A DNA stretch of 32,558 bases, from assembly GCA_045634445.1 (NCBI GenBank), contig JAZRAG010000066.1, forward strand, positions 1 to 32,558, read 5' to 3'. The notes beneath the pieces were generated by a model that was not told the DNA's origin, made no database searches, and saw nothing but the letters and a program-made list of their open reading frames with translations. The position numbers and the translations under genes were made by a program. The DNA is from Spyradenecus sp045634445 (GTDB lineage: Bacteria; Verrucomicrobiota; Kiritimatiellia; RFP12; DVOR01). Below, one piece after another: positions 14,178 through 22,470 of this stretch; the stretch's first letter is position 1; each line of letters starts with the position of its first letter.

Positions 14178-15863
14178 TTAGGGAACGGGGAAGAGTGCAG
14201 CTAACTTGCTGACTTCTGCACGCACAGACGCCTGCAAAGCTTCGTCTTCCGGAGCCTTGAGGATTGCGGCAATCCATGCACCCAACTGCTTCATTTCGGC
14301 TTCCTTCATGCCACGGGTTGTCACGGCAGCCGTACCGATACGAATACCAGAGGTGACGAACGGGCTTTCGGTGTCGAAAGGAATCGTATTCTTGTTACAG
14401 ATGATACCGGCGTTATCCAATGCCGCAGCGGCCACCTTACCAGTGAGGCCAGAAGCCTTTACGTCCACGAGGAAGAGGTGGTTATCCGTGCCGCCAGAAA
14501 CAAGGCGGAAGCCTTCAGCCTGAAGGGTTTCAGCGAGGGTCTTAGTGTTGGCCACAATCTGCGAAGCATAAGCGCGAGCGTCACGCTGGAGCCATTCCTT
14601 GAAGCAGACAGCCTTCGCCGCAATCACGTTTTCAAGCGGGCCACCCTGGATGCCAGGGAAGACGCTCTTATTGATGGCTGCGATGTACTTTTCCTTGCAG
14701 AGCACGAGGCCAGCGCGAGGGCCGCGAAGGGTCTTGTGCGTGGTGGTGGTTACGAAGTCTGCATAAGGCACGGGGGAGGGATGCACGCCACCAGCGATGA
14801 GGCCAGCGATGTGTGCCATATCCACCATGAGGTAAGCGCCCACCTTGTCAGCGATTGCACGGAAACGTGCGAAGTCCAACGTGCGCGGATAGGCCGAAGC
14901 GCCTGCGAGAATCAAACGCGGCTTGACTTCTTCTGCGATCTTTTCGATTTCATCGTAGTCAAGGCATTCGGTGTCCTTGTCCACGGTGTAAGGCACGATG
15001 TTGTAGAGCTTACCCGAGAAGTTGACAGGAGAGCCATGGCTCAAGTGACCGCCCTGGTCAAGGCTCATCGAGAGAATCGTATCGCCCGGCTGGAGCATTG
15101 CGAAGTAAACAGCCATATTTGCTGCGCTACCGCAGTGAGGCTGAACGTTGGCTGCTTCTGCGCCGAAGAGCTGCTTAGCGCGTTCAATGGCGAGTTGTTC
15201 AACGGTATCAACGGGGATGCAGCCCGAGTACCAACGCTTGCCAGGGTAGCCTTCTGCGTACTTGTTCGTCAAAACAGAACCCTGAGCTTCGCGCACGGCA
15301 GCAGAGGTGTAGTTTTCGGAAGCGATGAGATTGATGGTGTTATCTTCCTGTTCAATCTGAGCCACGACAGCGGCGTGCACTTCAGGGTCAGCCTTTGCGA
15401 GTAAGGATGCCTCTGCCAAACGGCCAGCGCGATCGCACTTTTCCAAACGGCGCACATGACGTTCTGCTTCAGAGAAGGGCGTGTCCAACCACACACCGAG
15501 CGCACGTTGAGCGGCTTCTTCATCCAAAGCGCGTGCCGAAAGAATAACGATATTAGCGTTGTTGTGTTCGCGAGAGAGCTTAGCGACGGCTTCATCGGTA
15601 ACGATTGCAGCGCGGATGCCCGTAAAGCGGTTGGCCACAATGCTCATGCCGATACCCGTGGAGCAGAGCAGAACGCCACGTTCAACCTTGCCCTCAACAA
15701 CGGCTTCACAAACTTGAATTGCGAAATCGGTGTAGTCATCTGCTGCAGTTGCATCAAAAGAGCCCACATCCGTAACGGAGCAACCGCGGTCATTGAGATA
15801 TTTTACGAGTTTTGCCTTTAATGCAACACCAGCGTGGTCGCAACCAATAGCAATTGTCTTCAT
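14178..15863 (-). CDS. rpiB-glyA: Fused ribose-5-phosphate isomerase B and serine hydroxymethyltransferase
   Basis: One uninterrupted 561-residue frame joins two enzymes. Residues 1-145 are RpiB, with CDHAG (8-12), Cys67 in CSTGIGMS and His100; it interconverts ribose 5-phosphate and ribulose 5-phosphate. Residues from about 151 are complete GlyA, with ASENYTS near 181, HCGSAANM near 243 and THKTLRGPRAG, where Lys377 holds pyridoxal phosphate. GlyA makes glycine and methylene-tetrahydrofolate from serine. The linker is only about ten residues and there is no internal start with a good ribosome binding site that I can see. Separate rpiB and glyA genes are neighbours in many bacteria, so fusion by loss of a stop is plausible. 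AAGGAAA precedes the ATG. It is the first gene before the GspG-like protein. Confidence 0.94.
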   Translation of the reverse strand: MKTIAIGCDHAGVALKAKLVKYLNDRGCSVTDVGSFDATAADDYTDFAIQVCEAVVEGKVERGVLLCSTGIGMSIVANRFTGIRAAIVTDEAVAKLSREHNNANIVILSARALDEEAAQRALGVWLDTPFSEAERHVRRLEKCDRAGRLAEASLLAKADPEVHAAVVAQIEQEDNTINLIASENYTSAAVREAQGSVLTNKYAEGYPGKRWYSGCIPVDTVEQLAIERAKQLFGAEAANVQPHCGSAANMAVYFAMLQPGDTILSMSLDQGGHLSHGSPVNFSGKLYNIVPYTVDKDTECLDYDEIEKIAEEVKPRLILAGASAYPRTLDFARFRAIADKVGAYLMVDMAHIAGLIAGGVHPSPVPYADFVTTTTHKTLRGPRAGLVLCKEKYIAAINKSVFPGIQGGPLENVIAAKAVCFKEWLQRDARAYASQIVANTKTLAETLQAEGFRLVSGGTDNHLFLVDVKASGLTGKVAAAALDNAGIICNKNTIPFDTESPFVTSGIRIGTAAVTTRGMKEAEMKQLGAWIAAILKAPEDEALQASVRAEVSKLAALFPVP

Positions 15864-15894
15864 GGATTAAGTTTCCTTCCAATCGTTAAATAAA

Positions 15895-15914
15895 TGAATA
15901 CCATAATTATTGTA
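15895..15914 (-). promoter_or_regulatory. Candidate promoter for rpiB-glyA
   Basis: The minus strand contains TACAAT (15909-15914) and, just downstream, an extended -10 TGG-TATTCA (15895-15903) inside AATTATGGTATTCAT. The second matches the TTATGGTATWC motif found at two other promoters in the window. Either would leave a 25-40 nt leader with an AAGGAAA ribosome binding site. Confidence 0.35.
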
Positions 15915-15973
15915 GCACAAGCAGACGCACTATCGCACACGCGTGATGACTTTTTATAACAAGAAAACAACAA

Positions 15974-15998
15974 AATCACCCTCTTTTTGGATGTGATT
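15974..15998 (-). terminator. Probable terminator after recJ
   Basis: On the minus strand AATCAC (15993-15998) pairs with GTGATT (15974-15979), with an inner CC/GG pair. It is followed by TTGTTGTTTTC. It lies about 27 bp after the recJ stop. Confidence 0.5.
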
Positions 15999-16024
15999 AC
16001 GCGTTTTTAAGAAATTGGTCTTGA

Positions 16025-17800
16025 TTAAGCGCGGCTCAATGGTAGCGCATCTACAATTTGAAGTGAGATTTGCTTTGAGTAAGCATCTCGCCCAATGGTG
16101 AAGAGCAGACGCACTTCCATGCCAGGTGTCCACTGTGCTGCGCGATGGGCGGCACTAAACCAAACAGCGCGAATGAAGCCGTCAGCAGGCTTGGCGGGAT
16201 CACGTACGGTAAGGCTTAAATGGCTCTTATCTGCGCCAATAGCCGTAAAAGCATTGAGAATAAAACGTTTTGCGAAGATGGGCTTGGGATTCCCTGCGCC
16301 AAAGGGTTCAAGCACTTCGATAGAGGTGAGCAAATCCTCGTCCACAGCCTCTTCCAAGGCTTCATCGTAAGGGATGGTTTCAACCATTGGTGCGGCTTCT
16401 GTGAAGGCTTTTGGGAAACGGTCTTTAAAGGCTTCAAAGGTGCCTGGTTTGAGGGCAAACCCAGATGCTGCCGCGTGACCACCGTAGTGCACCAAGAGAT
16501 CGCTCACCGTGTCTAAGGTTTGCACGGCATGCCAAGTCCCGCGCGAACGTACCGACCCGCTACCACTGCCATCTGCGGCAATGCAGCAGACTGCAGCAGG
16601 CAACTTAAAATCTTCGGCTAACCGTGCGGCAACGATGCCTAAAATGCCAGGGTGAAACCCTTCTTCGCGTGTACCTGCTGCAAGAATGAGATTGCCAACG
16701 GGTTGAATGTTGAGCGTCTTAATCTTATCGCGAAGCAACTTCTCAATTTCACGACGTTCGTTATTTGCCGCGATAAGAGCCTTAGCCGCTTCACGACAGG
16801 TCGTCTTAAAGGCATCACTTTGCGAGATCCACTTGGTCGGAATGCTAAGATTGATGAGTTTACACGCGAGATCACACTTGCCGATACGGCTTGCGGCATT
16901 AATACACGGGATAATTTTAAAGGCGAGCTGTTCTGCCGTAAGGGTGCTGAAATCGAGATGTTGCGCTTCAATTAAGGCGTGTAACCCAGGATTGTTTAAG
17001 GTGGGCTGCCTAGGAGTACCATTTTGCGCTTTGCCAAGGATGTAAAGCCCCTTCGTCACAAGGGAGCGATTCTCGCCTGTAAGCGGCATAACATCTGCAA
17101 TTGTCGCGAGCGCAACAAGATCTAATAAATAACGATGATCACACGCTGGAAAATCTGTTGCCAACGCACGAATCAAGTTGTGCGCTGTCGCACAGCCGCA
17201 CATCTCTTCTGCGCCACGCGGTGCGCCTAAGCGCGGATTAACAAGCGCAAGTGCGGGCGGCAACACCTCAGGTGGCACATGGTGATCGGTCACAATCACA
17301 TCAATGCCGCGTTGGTTCAGGAATTCAACCTCAGCAACGCATGAAATGCCACAGTCAACAGTGACTAACAAATCTGGATTTGGCGTTGTCGCAAGGCAAC
17401 GCTCCACCGCCGCAGGTGTAAGCCCATATCCTTCAGTTTCGCGATCAGGGATAAATGCCGTAACCTTTGCACCACAAAGGCTTAATGCCTGCGTCATCAA
17501 TGTGGTTGCGGTGATGCCATCGGTGTCATAGTCGCCAAAAACGATGATGTGTTGGCGTTCGTTAACCGCTTTCCGCAGACGCGTGACCGCTTTTTGCAAG
17601 TCATGGATTTCGTAAGGGTCGCAAAAGGGTGCTTTTAAAGGATCAAGCCAAGCAGAGATATCTGCGCCTTCAGGAATACGGCGGGCAGCAATGCGTGCAA
17701 CAGCTGGATGGAGATTGCGATGGGCCAAAACAGCGTTAATCGCTGCTTCTGTTGGGGCTGGCGCTGCTTGCCAAGTGGGTTGTGAAGGTGCGGCAGACAT
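16025..17800 (-). CDS. recJ: Single-stranded-DNA-specific exonuclease RecJ
   Basis: RecJ degrades single-stranded DNA 5' to 3' in recombination and mismatch/base-excision repair. The DHH-family metal motifs are present: FGDYDTDG (Asp90, Asp92, Asp94), TVDCG (Asp149) and TDHH (172-174). LLDLVALATIADVMPL follows, and a DHHA1-type domain (VHYGGHAAASGFAL) and a C-terminal OB-fold domain close the protein. At 591 aa it has normal length. It begins 12 bp after cdd and is the last gene of the mac-cdd-recJ run. The ribosome binding site is weak. Confidence 0.96.
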   Translation of the reverse strand: MSAAPSQPTWQAAPAPTEAAINAVLAHRNLHPAVARIAARRIPEGADISAWLDPLKAPFCDPYEIHDLQKAVTRLRKAVNERQHIIVFGDYDTDGITATTLMTQALSLCGAKVTAFIPDRETEGYGLTPAAVERCLATTPNPDLLVTVDCGISCVAEVEFLNQRGIDVIVTDHHVPPEVLPPALALVNPRLGAPRGAEEMCGCATAHNLIRALATDFPACDHRYLLDLVALATIADVMPLTGENRSLVTKGLYILGKAQNGTPRQPTLNNPGLHALIEAQHLDFSTLTAEQLAFKIIPCINAASRIGKCDLACKLINLSIPTKWISQSDAFKTTCREAAKALIAANNERREIEKLLRDKIKTLNIQPVGNLILAAGTREEGFHPGILGIVAARLAEDFKLPAAVCCIAADGSGSGSVRSRGTWHAVQTLDTVSDLLVHYGGHAAASGFALKPGTFEAFKDRFPKAFTEAAPMVETIPYDEALEEAVDEDLLTSIEVLEPFGAGNPKPIFAKRFILNAFTAIGADKSHLSLTVRDPAKPADGFIRAVWFSAAHRAAQWTPGMEVRLLFTIGRDAYSKQISLQIVDALPLSRA

Positions 17801-17812
17801 GATGGGTTCGGC

Positions 17813-18202
17813 TTAAGACTGTTGAAAGGTGAAAGGTGCGGGAAAGAGTTCGCCCAAGGTGGTGGTATTCATTTCGGAGCCCTTGTGGTCGGTGATTGAG
17901 ACGGGCGTGGACGCATCGCAGAATTCTGCCAAAACCTGACGGCAAGCACCGCAGGGTAGAACGGCTTGAGGCGCGCTTAACGCAATGGCTTTGATACGAC
18001 GTTCTCCTGCGGCAATCGCATTAAAGAGGGCTACGCGTTCTGCGCAGACAGTAAGCCCGTAGGAGGCGTTTTCAACATTACACCCTGTGTAAACTGCGCC
18101 ACTGTCTGCAAGCACCGCCGCGCCTACGGTGAAGTTCGAGTAGGGCGCGTAGGCGTTTTGAGCGGCCTTTTGGGCGAGGGCACAGAGTGCTTCGGGTGTC
18201 AT
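17813..18202 (-). CDS. cdd: Cytidine deaminase
   Basis: Cdd converts cytidine and deoxycytidine to uridine and deoxyuridine in pyrimidine salvage. The 129-residue length fits the small tetrameric form. The zinc site is complete: Cys53 and Glu55 in TVCAERVA, and Cys84 and Cys87 in PCGACRQ. CNVENASYG (41-49) binds the nucleoside. A strong ribosome binding site, AAAGGAGG, lies five bases before the ATG. It begins 17 bp after the MacB-like permease and 12 bp before recJ. Confidence 0.96.
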   Translation of the reverse strand: MTPEALCALAQKAAQNAYAPYSNFTVGAAVLADSGAVYTGCNVENASYGLTVCAERVALFNAIAAGERRIKAIALSAPQAVLPCGACRQVLAEFCDASTPVSITDHKGSEMNTTTLGELFPAPFTFQQS

Positions 18203-18219
18203 GATGCCTCCTTTTGCGG

Positions 18220-19593
18220 TTATTCGTGACGCAATGCGTCAATGGGGTTCAAACGGCTTGCACGCCACGCGGGATAGAAGCCGAAAACAACGCCAATTGC
18301 GGCGGAAATCCCTGCCGAGAGCAGAATTGCACTAAGCGAAACCCCAACGGGCCAATGGAGCACTTTCGCAATAATGATGGAGGCGCAGCGCCCAACGCCA
18401 ATCCCAACAATGCCGCCCATCAAGCAGAGGAGCACCGATTCAATGAGGAATTGACTCAAAATGCGCGCACCGCGTGCTCCCACCGCCATGCGAAGCCCAA
18501 TCTCACGCGTACGCTCCGTGACGCTCACCAACATGATATTCATGATACCCACGCCACCCACAACAAGGGAGAGCATTGCCACAATCAACAACAAGGAGGT
18601 CATCAAGCCGCTTGTGGAGGTCATGGTCTTCAACATTTCTGACATGTCGCGAATCTGGAAGTCGTTCATCATGCCTGGGCCAATGTGATGACGCCGACGT
18701 AAGACTTCGGTAATTTGGCGCATTGCATCAGGCACTTGTTCAGGCGATTTCGCAGAACACGTAATCTGGTCAATGTTGTTGAAGCGCACTGGAAGCGGAT
18801 AGTTTTTCGCTTGGACGCTGTCGCGCTCAGGGTAGATTTTCGTCGTGTTTTCGGGATAAACCGAGCTCGTGGTGGAGGCAGATGACGTCGTGGAGGAGCT
18901 TGCCCCCGCGCTCGTAGCAGAGGAGCCCGAACGGGAGAGACGGTTACGCATGGTGCGCCATGGCACCACCACGGTATCGTCCTGGTCCATGCCCATCATA
19001 TTTGCGCCCTTCCGCGGCAAAACGCCAATCACGCGGAACAACACACTATTGAGACGAATATCACGCCCTACGGGGTTTTCGCCAGGGAAGAGTTCGTCTT
19101 TAACGGTCTGCCCAATGACGCACACGCAGGCTGCGGTATCCACTTCGCGCTTGGTGAAATAACGCCCACTTTCGGGCGTTTTCCACGATTGCACAGTGAA
19201 GTAATCTTCGTTGCCAGAATAGACGGTCGATGGGGTCCAGTTGCGATTGCCAGCGATGGCTTGAATACCGCGACGGGAGAGGGTGGGAGAGGCCGCTTCT
19301 ACGGAGAGACATTCCGCGGCGATGGCGGCACAGTCTGCTTCCGTAAGGGTGACCGAACCGCCCGCACCAGAGCTGACGCCAGAGGTCTTGACCGCCGAGG
19401 GCCAAATCATCATGACGTTGGTACCCATGTTGGAAATGGAGGTCTTAATCGAGGTGGCTGCACCTTTACCGATTTCCATCATCGTAATCACGACGCCCAC
19501 GCCAATCACAATGCCGAGCATCGTGAGGAGCGAACGCAAAACATTACGCTTCAATGAAACGAACGCAGCCAGAATTTGTCGTACTAAATCCAT
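18220..19593 (-). CDS. MacB-like ABC transporter permease
   Basis: This 457-residue protein is the membrane part of a MacB-type (type VII) ABC transporter, which uses mechanotransmission to drive export from the periplasm. One N-terminal helix (about 21-40) leads to a large periplasmic domain. Three helices follow near the C-terminus (about 330-450), with the typical RTREIGLRMAVGARGARI cytoplasmic coupling segment and the FGFYPAWRASRLNPIDALRHE ending. In MacB proper the ATPase is fused; here it is a separate gene 21 bp upstream. A Ser/Thr-rich stretch (about 219-244) interrupts the periplasmic domain. It works with the adjacent ATPase and MacA-like adaptor. Confidence 0.92.
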   Translation of the reverse strand: MDLVRQILAAFVSLKRNVLRSLLTMLGIVIGVGVVITMMEIGKGAATSIKTSISNMGTNVMMIWPSAVKTSGVSSGAGGSVTLTEADCAAIAAECLSVEAASPTLSRRGIQAIAGNRNWTPSTVYSGNEDYFTVQSWKTPESGRYFTKREVDTAACVCVIGQTVKDELFPGENPVGRDIRLNSVLFRVIGVLPRKGANMMGMDQDDTVVVPWRTMRNRLSRSGSSATSAGASSSTTSSASTTSSVYPENTTKIYPERDSVQAKNYPLPVRFNNIDQITCSAKSPEQVPDAMRQITEVLRRRHHIGPGMMNDFQIRDMSEMLKTMTSTSGLMTSLLLIVAMLSLVVGGVGIMNIMLVSVTERTREIGLRMAVGARGARILSQFLIESVLLCLMGGIVGIGVGRCASIIIAKVLHWPVGVSLSAILLSAGISAAIGVVFGFYPAWRASRLNPIDALRHE

Positions 19594-19614
19594 GTGTAGA
19601 ATCCTGTCTGCCGA

Positions 19615-20322
19615 TTAGTAGGTGCCATCAACGACGAGACCGTCTTTGATGTGATACGCTTCTTTTGCGAATGCGCCAACTTCAGGAGAGTGCGTCACCA
19701 AAACGATGGTAATGCCTTCTTTTTCGTTGAGCTCTTGGAACATGTGTAAGACTTCTTCGGAGGTCTTGGAGTCCAAGTTACCCGTAGGTTCGTCAGCAAA
19801 GAGAATCTTCGGACGGTTGATGAGCGCGCGTGCAATTGCCACGCGCTGTTGCTGACCACCACTCATCTGCGAGGGATGGTGATCCATGCGTTCTTTGAGA
19901 CCGACGCGTTCAAGAAGATGTTCAGCCCAAGCGCGCATTTCTTTCTGCGAACCGCGTTTCCTGGAGTATTCCAAGGGCATCATCACATTTTTCAATGCCG
20001 AGGTGCGCGCCAGAAGGTTGAAGTTTTGGAAGACAAAGCCGATGCGCTCATTGCGAAGGTCTGCGCGGGCATTTGCCGAGAGCGTACTCACATCCTTGCC
20101 ATCCAGGAGATACTGCCCTCCAGAGAGGGTGTCCAAGAAGCCGAGGATGTTCATGAGGGTCGACTTCCCACCGCCTGAAGGCCCCATAAGGGCCAAAAGC
20201 GTGCCTTCGTGAATCGTCATGGAAATCCCCTTTAAAACGGGCACTTCCACGTCTCCCAGGAGGTAGTTCTTCTTGAGATCGCGCAACTCAATGAGCGTTT
20301 TGGCGCCAATAAATTTAGCCAT
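19615..20322 (-). CDS. MacB/LolD-type ABC transporter ATP-binding protein
   Basis: The 235-residue ATPase powers the neighbouring permease. Walker A is GPSGGGKST (47-55), the Q-loop VFQNFNLL follows, the signature is MSGGQQQRVAIARAL, Walker B ends ILFADEPTGNLDS, and VTHSPE holds the switch His. NLDSKTSEEV and the short length place it in the MacB/LolD/FtsE group. GGAG lies about eight bases before the ATG. It sits 14 bp after the adaptor gene. The substrate (macrolide, peptide or lipoprotein) cannot be told from sequence. Confidence 0.95.
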   Translation of the reverse strand: MAKFIGAKTLIELRDLKKNYLLGDVEVPVLKGISMTIHEGTLLALMGPSGGGKSTLMNILGFLDTLSGGQYLLDGKDVSTLSANARADLRNERIGFVFQNFNLLARTSALKNVMMPLEYSRKRGSQKEMRAWAEHLLERVGLKERMDHHPSQMSGGQQQRVAIARALINRPKILFADEPTGNLDSKTSEEVLHMFQELNEKEGITIVLVTHSPEVGAFAKEAYHIKDGLVVDGTY

Positions 20323-20336
20323 ACGCGCCTCTCCGA

Positions 20337-21611
20337 TTAACGGCGTGGACGGAAACGAGGCGGCTTCGGCAAGAAGGGATTCTGGCCTGCAGCTTCTGCT
20401 TGTTTCACTTCAAAAACGGTGAGCGTGCCCGTGATAACGACGTCATCCACATCAAGTGCATCGGTGGTAATCGCGGTATTGATATCATCGCTAACGCCAC
20501 AGGTCACTTCAATGGCTTCGGGATGGCCCTGTTCATTCTGCACAAAGACGAATTCCTTGCCTTCGCTTCCTGCCGGCGGCATCCACCCATCAGGACGCCA
20601 ACGCAAGGCCGCGGCGGGCACCAAAAGCGCATCTGTGGGCGATTCCGCGAGGATGAAGCTGACATTTGCTGTGAGGTAGGGGAGCAAGAGCGAATCGGGA
20701 TTTTCGGTGGCCACTTCAACGGTGTAAGTCACCACGTTGGAGCTCATAGAGGCATTCAAACGAATACGTGCCACTTTACCTTCAAATTTGCGTTCGGGGA
20801 AGGCATCCACCGTGAACTGAACGCGCTGACCAATCTTGATTTCGCCGATGTCGGCTTCGTTGACCGGTACCCAAATTTCAATCTTACGCAAGTCTTTTGC
20901 CACGAGGAAGAGCGAGGGCGTGCTCATCGAGGCCGTCACCGTCTGACCGATATTCACGCGACGGTCAATGATAATGCCGTCCACCGTGGAGAGAATGTCG
21001 CAGTAGGAGAGGTTACGCTCTGCCTTTTCAAGTTGTGCCTGAGCCTGTGCGATGGCGGCTTCCGCCTGCTCAATCTTCGCATCGCCCACCTTGAGATTGG
21101 CCACTGCCACTTCGTAAGCGCTGAGATAGGCATCAAAATCCTTCTGGGAGACCGCGTCCCCCACGCCGAGCTGCTGAGCGCGCTTCCATTCACGTTCTGC
21201 CTGACGTAATTTTGCGTTCAATTGCGCCACATCGGCCTGTGCACCCGCGAGTTGTGCCTTTGCCGTGGTGAGATTGGCCTTCGAGATGGTAACTTCGGCT
21301 TTGTAGGTCACATCGTCAATGCGCGCCAAAAGTTGCCCCTTGCGCACTTCTGAGCAGTAGTCCACCTCTTTGCCATTGGTGTCGGTGCCAAACTTCATAA
21401 TCTGCCCCGTCACCTGCGCACCGATATCAATCAAATCCTCGGGCTCAATCGTGCCTGTGGCCAAAATCGTCTGCGTGGCCTGACCACGTGTTACGGGAGA
21501 TGTCTTGTAGGCGATTTCCACCTGTGTCGGTTTGGGGCGCTTGTAAAACCACCAATAGGCACCTCCTCCAACGAGTACCAACACGACCAAAAACGTAAGA
21601 AATTTCCGCAT
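20337..21611 (-). CDS. MacA-like periplasmic adaptor (membrane fusion protein)
   Basis: The 424-residue protein links the ABC pump to an outer-membrane channel. It has an N-terminal membrane anchor (LTFLVVLVLVGGGAYWWF, about residues 4-21), then the first beta-barrel/lipoyl half (TGTIEPEDLIDIGAQVTG). A long alpha-hairpin rich in Ala/Gln/Lys (about 105-190) follows, then the second lipoyl half (DGIIIDRRVNIGQTV) and barrel domains with KIEIWVPVNEADIG. This is the standard HlyD/MacA order. ATG at 21611 is used because AAAGGGC lies six bases upstream; a longer frame would run back to the 3' end of the tRNA gene. No TolC-type gene is in the window. Confidence 0.93.
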   Translation of the reverse strand: MRKFLTFLVVLVLVGGGAYWWFYKRPKPTQVEIAYKTSPVTRGQATQTILATGTIEPEDLIDIGAQVTGQIMKFGTDTNGKEVDYCSEVRKGQLLARIDDVTYKAEVTISKANLTTAKAQLAGAQADVAQLNAKLRQAEREWKRAQQLGVGDAVSQKDFDAYLSAYEVAVANLKVGDAKIEQAEAAIAQAQAQLEKAERNLSYCDILSTVDGIIIDRRVNIGQTVTASMSTPSLFLVAKDLRKIEIWVPVNEADIGEIKIGQRVQFTVDAFPERKFEGKVARIRLNASMSSNVVTYTVEVATENPDSLLLPYLTANVSFILAESPTDALLVPAAALRWRPDGWMPPAGSEGKEFVFVQNEQGHPEAIEVTCGVSDDINTAITTDALDVDDVVITGTLTVFEVKQAEAAGQNPFLPKPPRFRPRR

Positions 21612-21679
21612 TGCAGTGCCCTTTCTCTGTGCGTTTACCTGCGCGGACGCGCGTAAAATTAAAAACGAACAAACCAAAT

Positions 21680-21756
21680 TGGTTGCCCTGACAGGAATCG
21701 AACCTGCGCAAACGCGGTTTAGGAAACCGCTGCTCTATCCACTGAGCTACAGGGCA
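21680..21756 (-). tRNA. tRNA-Arg (anticodon CCT)
   Basis: A full cloverleaf can be drawn on the minus strand. The acceptor is TGCCCTG/CAGGGCA, the D arm GCTC/GAGC, the anticodon stem GCGGT/ACCGC with loop TTCCTAA, and the T arm GCAGG/CCTGT with TTCGATT. The anticodon CCT reads AGG (arginine); its complement lies at 21721-21723. The CCA tail is encoded (21680-21682). It precedes the macA-like gene on the same strand by about 70 bp. Confidence 0.97.
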
Positions 21757-22210
21757 GTATTTGCTATAGTATCGCACATTCGTAGCCATCCGTAAAGAGG
21801 CTAATCGGGCTAAAAATGGCCTGCATTATACAAAGAGCCCCTCCAAAACGCAACGAAATTCGTAATTTCCCATCATTTTTATGAAAAATCAACCAGATTC
21901 CGCGAAAATTTCCCCCATTTTTACACTTTTTTGAGAGATCTGTCCGTTCATCTTTTTCAGAGGATTGTACCCTTTTGGGGCGCGCTGTTTTTATTCTTAT
22001 GCCATTGCATTCCAACGGATTATTTTGACGGATAAAAGTCATTCAAAAAATGCAGGATGGAAAGATGCAGTAGGGTAAATACAGAGCCTTATGTTAATTT
22101 TTAGAATGCAATTTAGTTCTAAATAAGTAATTAAAAATCAATGAGATAAGCGTTTTGACTTAGTGTTCAAAATAGAATGACAATCTGAAAATGGGGATGT
22201 GAAAAGAATC

Positions 22211-22298
22211 AAGCCGACCCTTGCAGTAAAATCCTCGCTCGATAGCGATTGGGTTCAGAGCCTCTATGGGCGTGCGAACCTCACGGAGGAGTCGGCTT
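22211..22298 (+). ncRNA. Candidate structured RNA or cis-regulatory element, family unknown
   Basis: A closing stem AAGCCGAC (22211-22218) / GTCGGCTT (22291-22298) encloses two hairpins. Hairpin 1: AATCC-TCGCT (22230-22239), loop CGAT, AGCGA-TT-GGGTT (22244-22255). Hairpin 2: CCTC (22261-22264) and CGTG (22271-22274), loop CGAACCT, CACG-GAGG (22282-22289). GGTTC (22252-22256) could pair with GAACC in the loop of hairpin 2 (22276-22280), giving a possible pseudoknot or a switch. It matches no riboswitch, 6S, SRP or tmRNA signature that I know. There is no T tract after the stem on either strand, so strand is uncertain; plus is assigned because dnaB follows. Confidence 0.45.
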
Positions 22299-22418
22299 TA
22301 ATGTGCGTGATTGTCTCAAATCTTAACGAAAAAATCTATGAGCAGAGGGGTGGTGTGTGGGGTTGAAAAAAGAAGGTGGAAAAACAAGTGGTTTGCGTGT
22401 GCGTTGTCTTTCTTTATA

Positions 22419-22427
22419 TGTTATAAT
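22419..22427 (+). promoter_or_regulatory. Extended -10 promoter for dnaB
   Basis: TG-T-TATAAT is a perfect extended -10 element, 43 bases before the dnaB ATG at 22471. No clear -35 box lies at the usual distance. It is downstream of the structured-RNA candidate, so transcripts from here would not include that element. Confidence 0.55.
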
Positions 22428-22470
22428 AACTCTCCATTTTTTAGTTTTAAATTTTGAAGGCGTTTAGGGT

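Larger units (their letters stand above)
21757..22470. other. Gene-free divergent intergenic region
   Basis: About 700 bp separate the tRNA (minus) from dnaB (plus). The only long frame (about 92 codons on the minus strand, 21764-22042) lacks coding character and a ribosome binding site. The stretch is AT-rich up to 22200. A more GC-rich structured-RNA candidate follows at 22211-22298, then the dnaB promoter. I see no DnaA boxes (TTATNCACA), so an origin is not supported. Confidence 0.6.

Noticed and set aside
21612..21677. Longer N-terminus for the MacA-like protein
   Set aside because: It would place the start at the 3' flank of the tRNA gene and bury the membrane anchor; ATG 21611 has a good ribosome binding site.
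21764..22042. 92-codon minus-strand frame upstream of the tRNA
   Set aside because: No ribosome binding site, no domain, and AT-rich non-coding composition.
22211..22298. Integron attC site
   Set aside because: The ends do not match the RYYYAAC/GTTRRRY core sites, and no integrase or cassette array is present.
21757..22470. Replication origin next to dnaB
   Set aside because: I found no DnaA-box clusters or dnaA/dnaN genes, and dnaB is not usually an origin marker.
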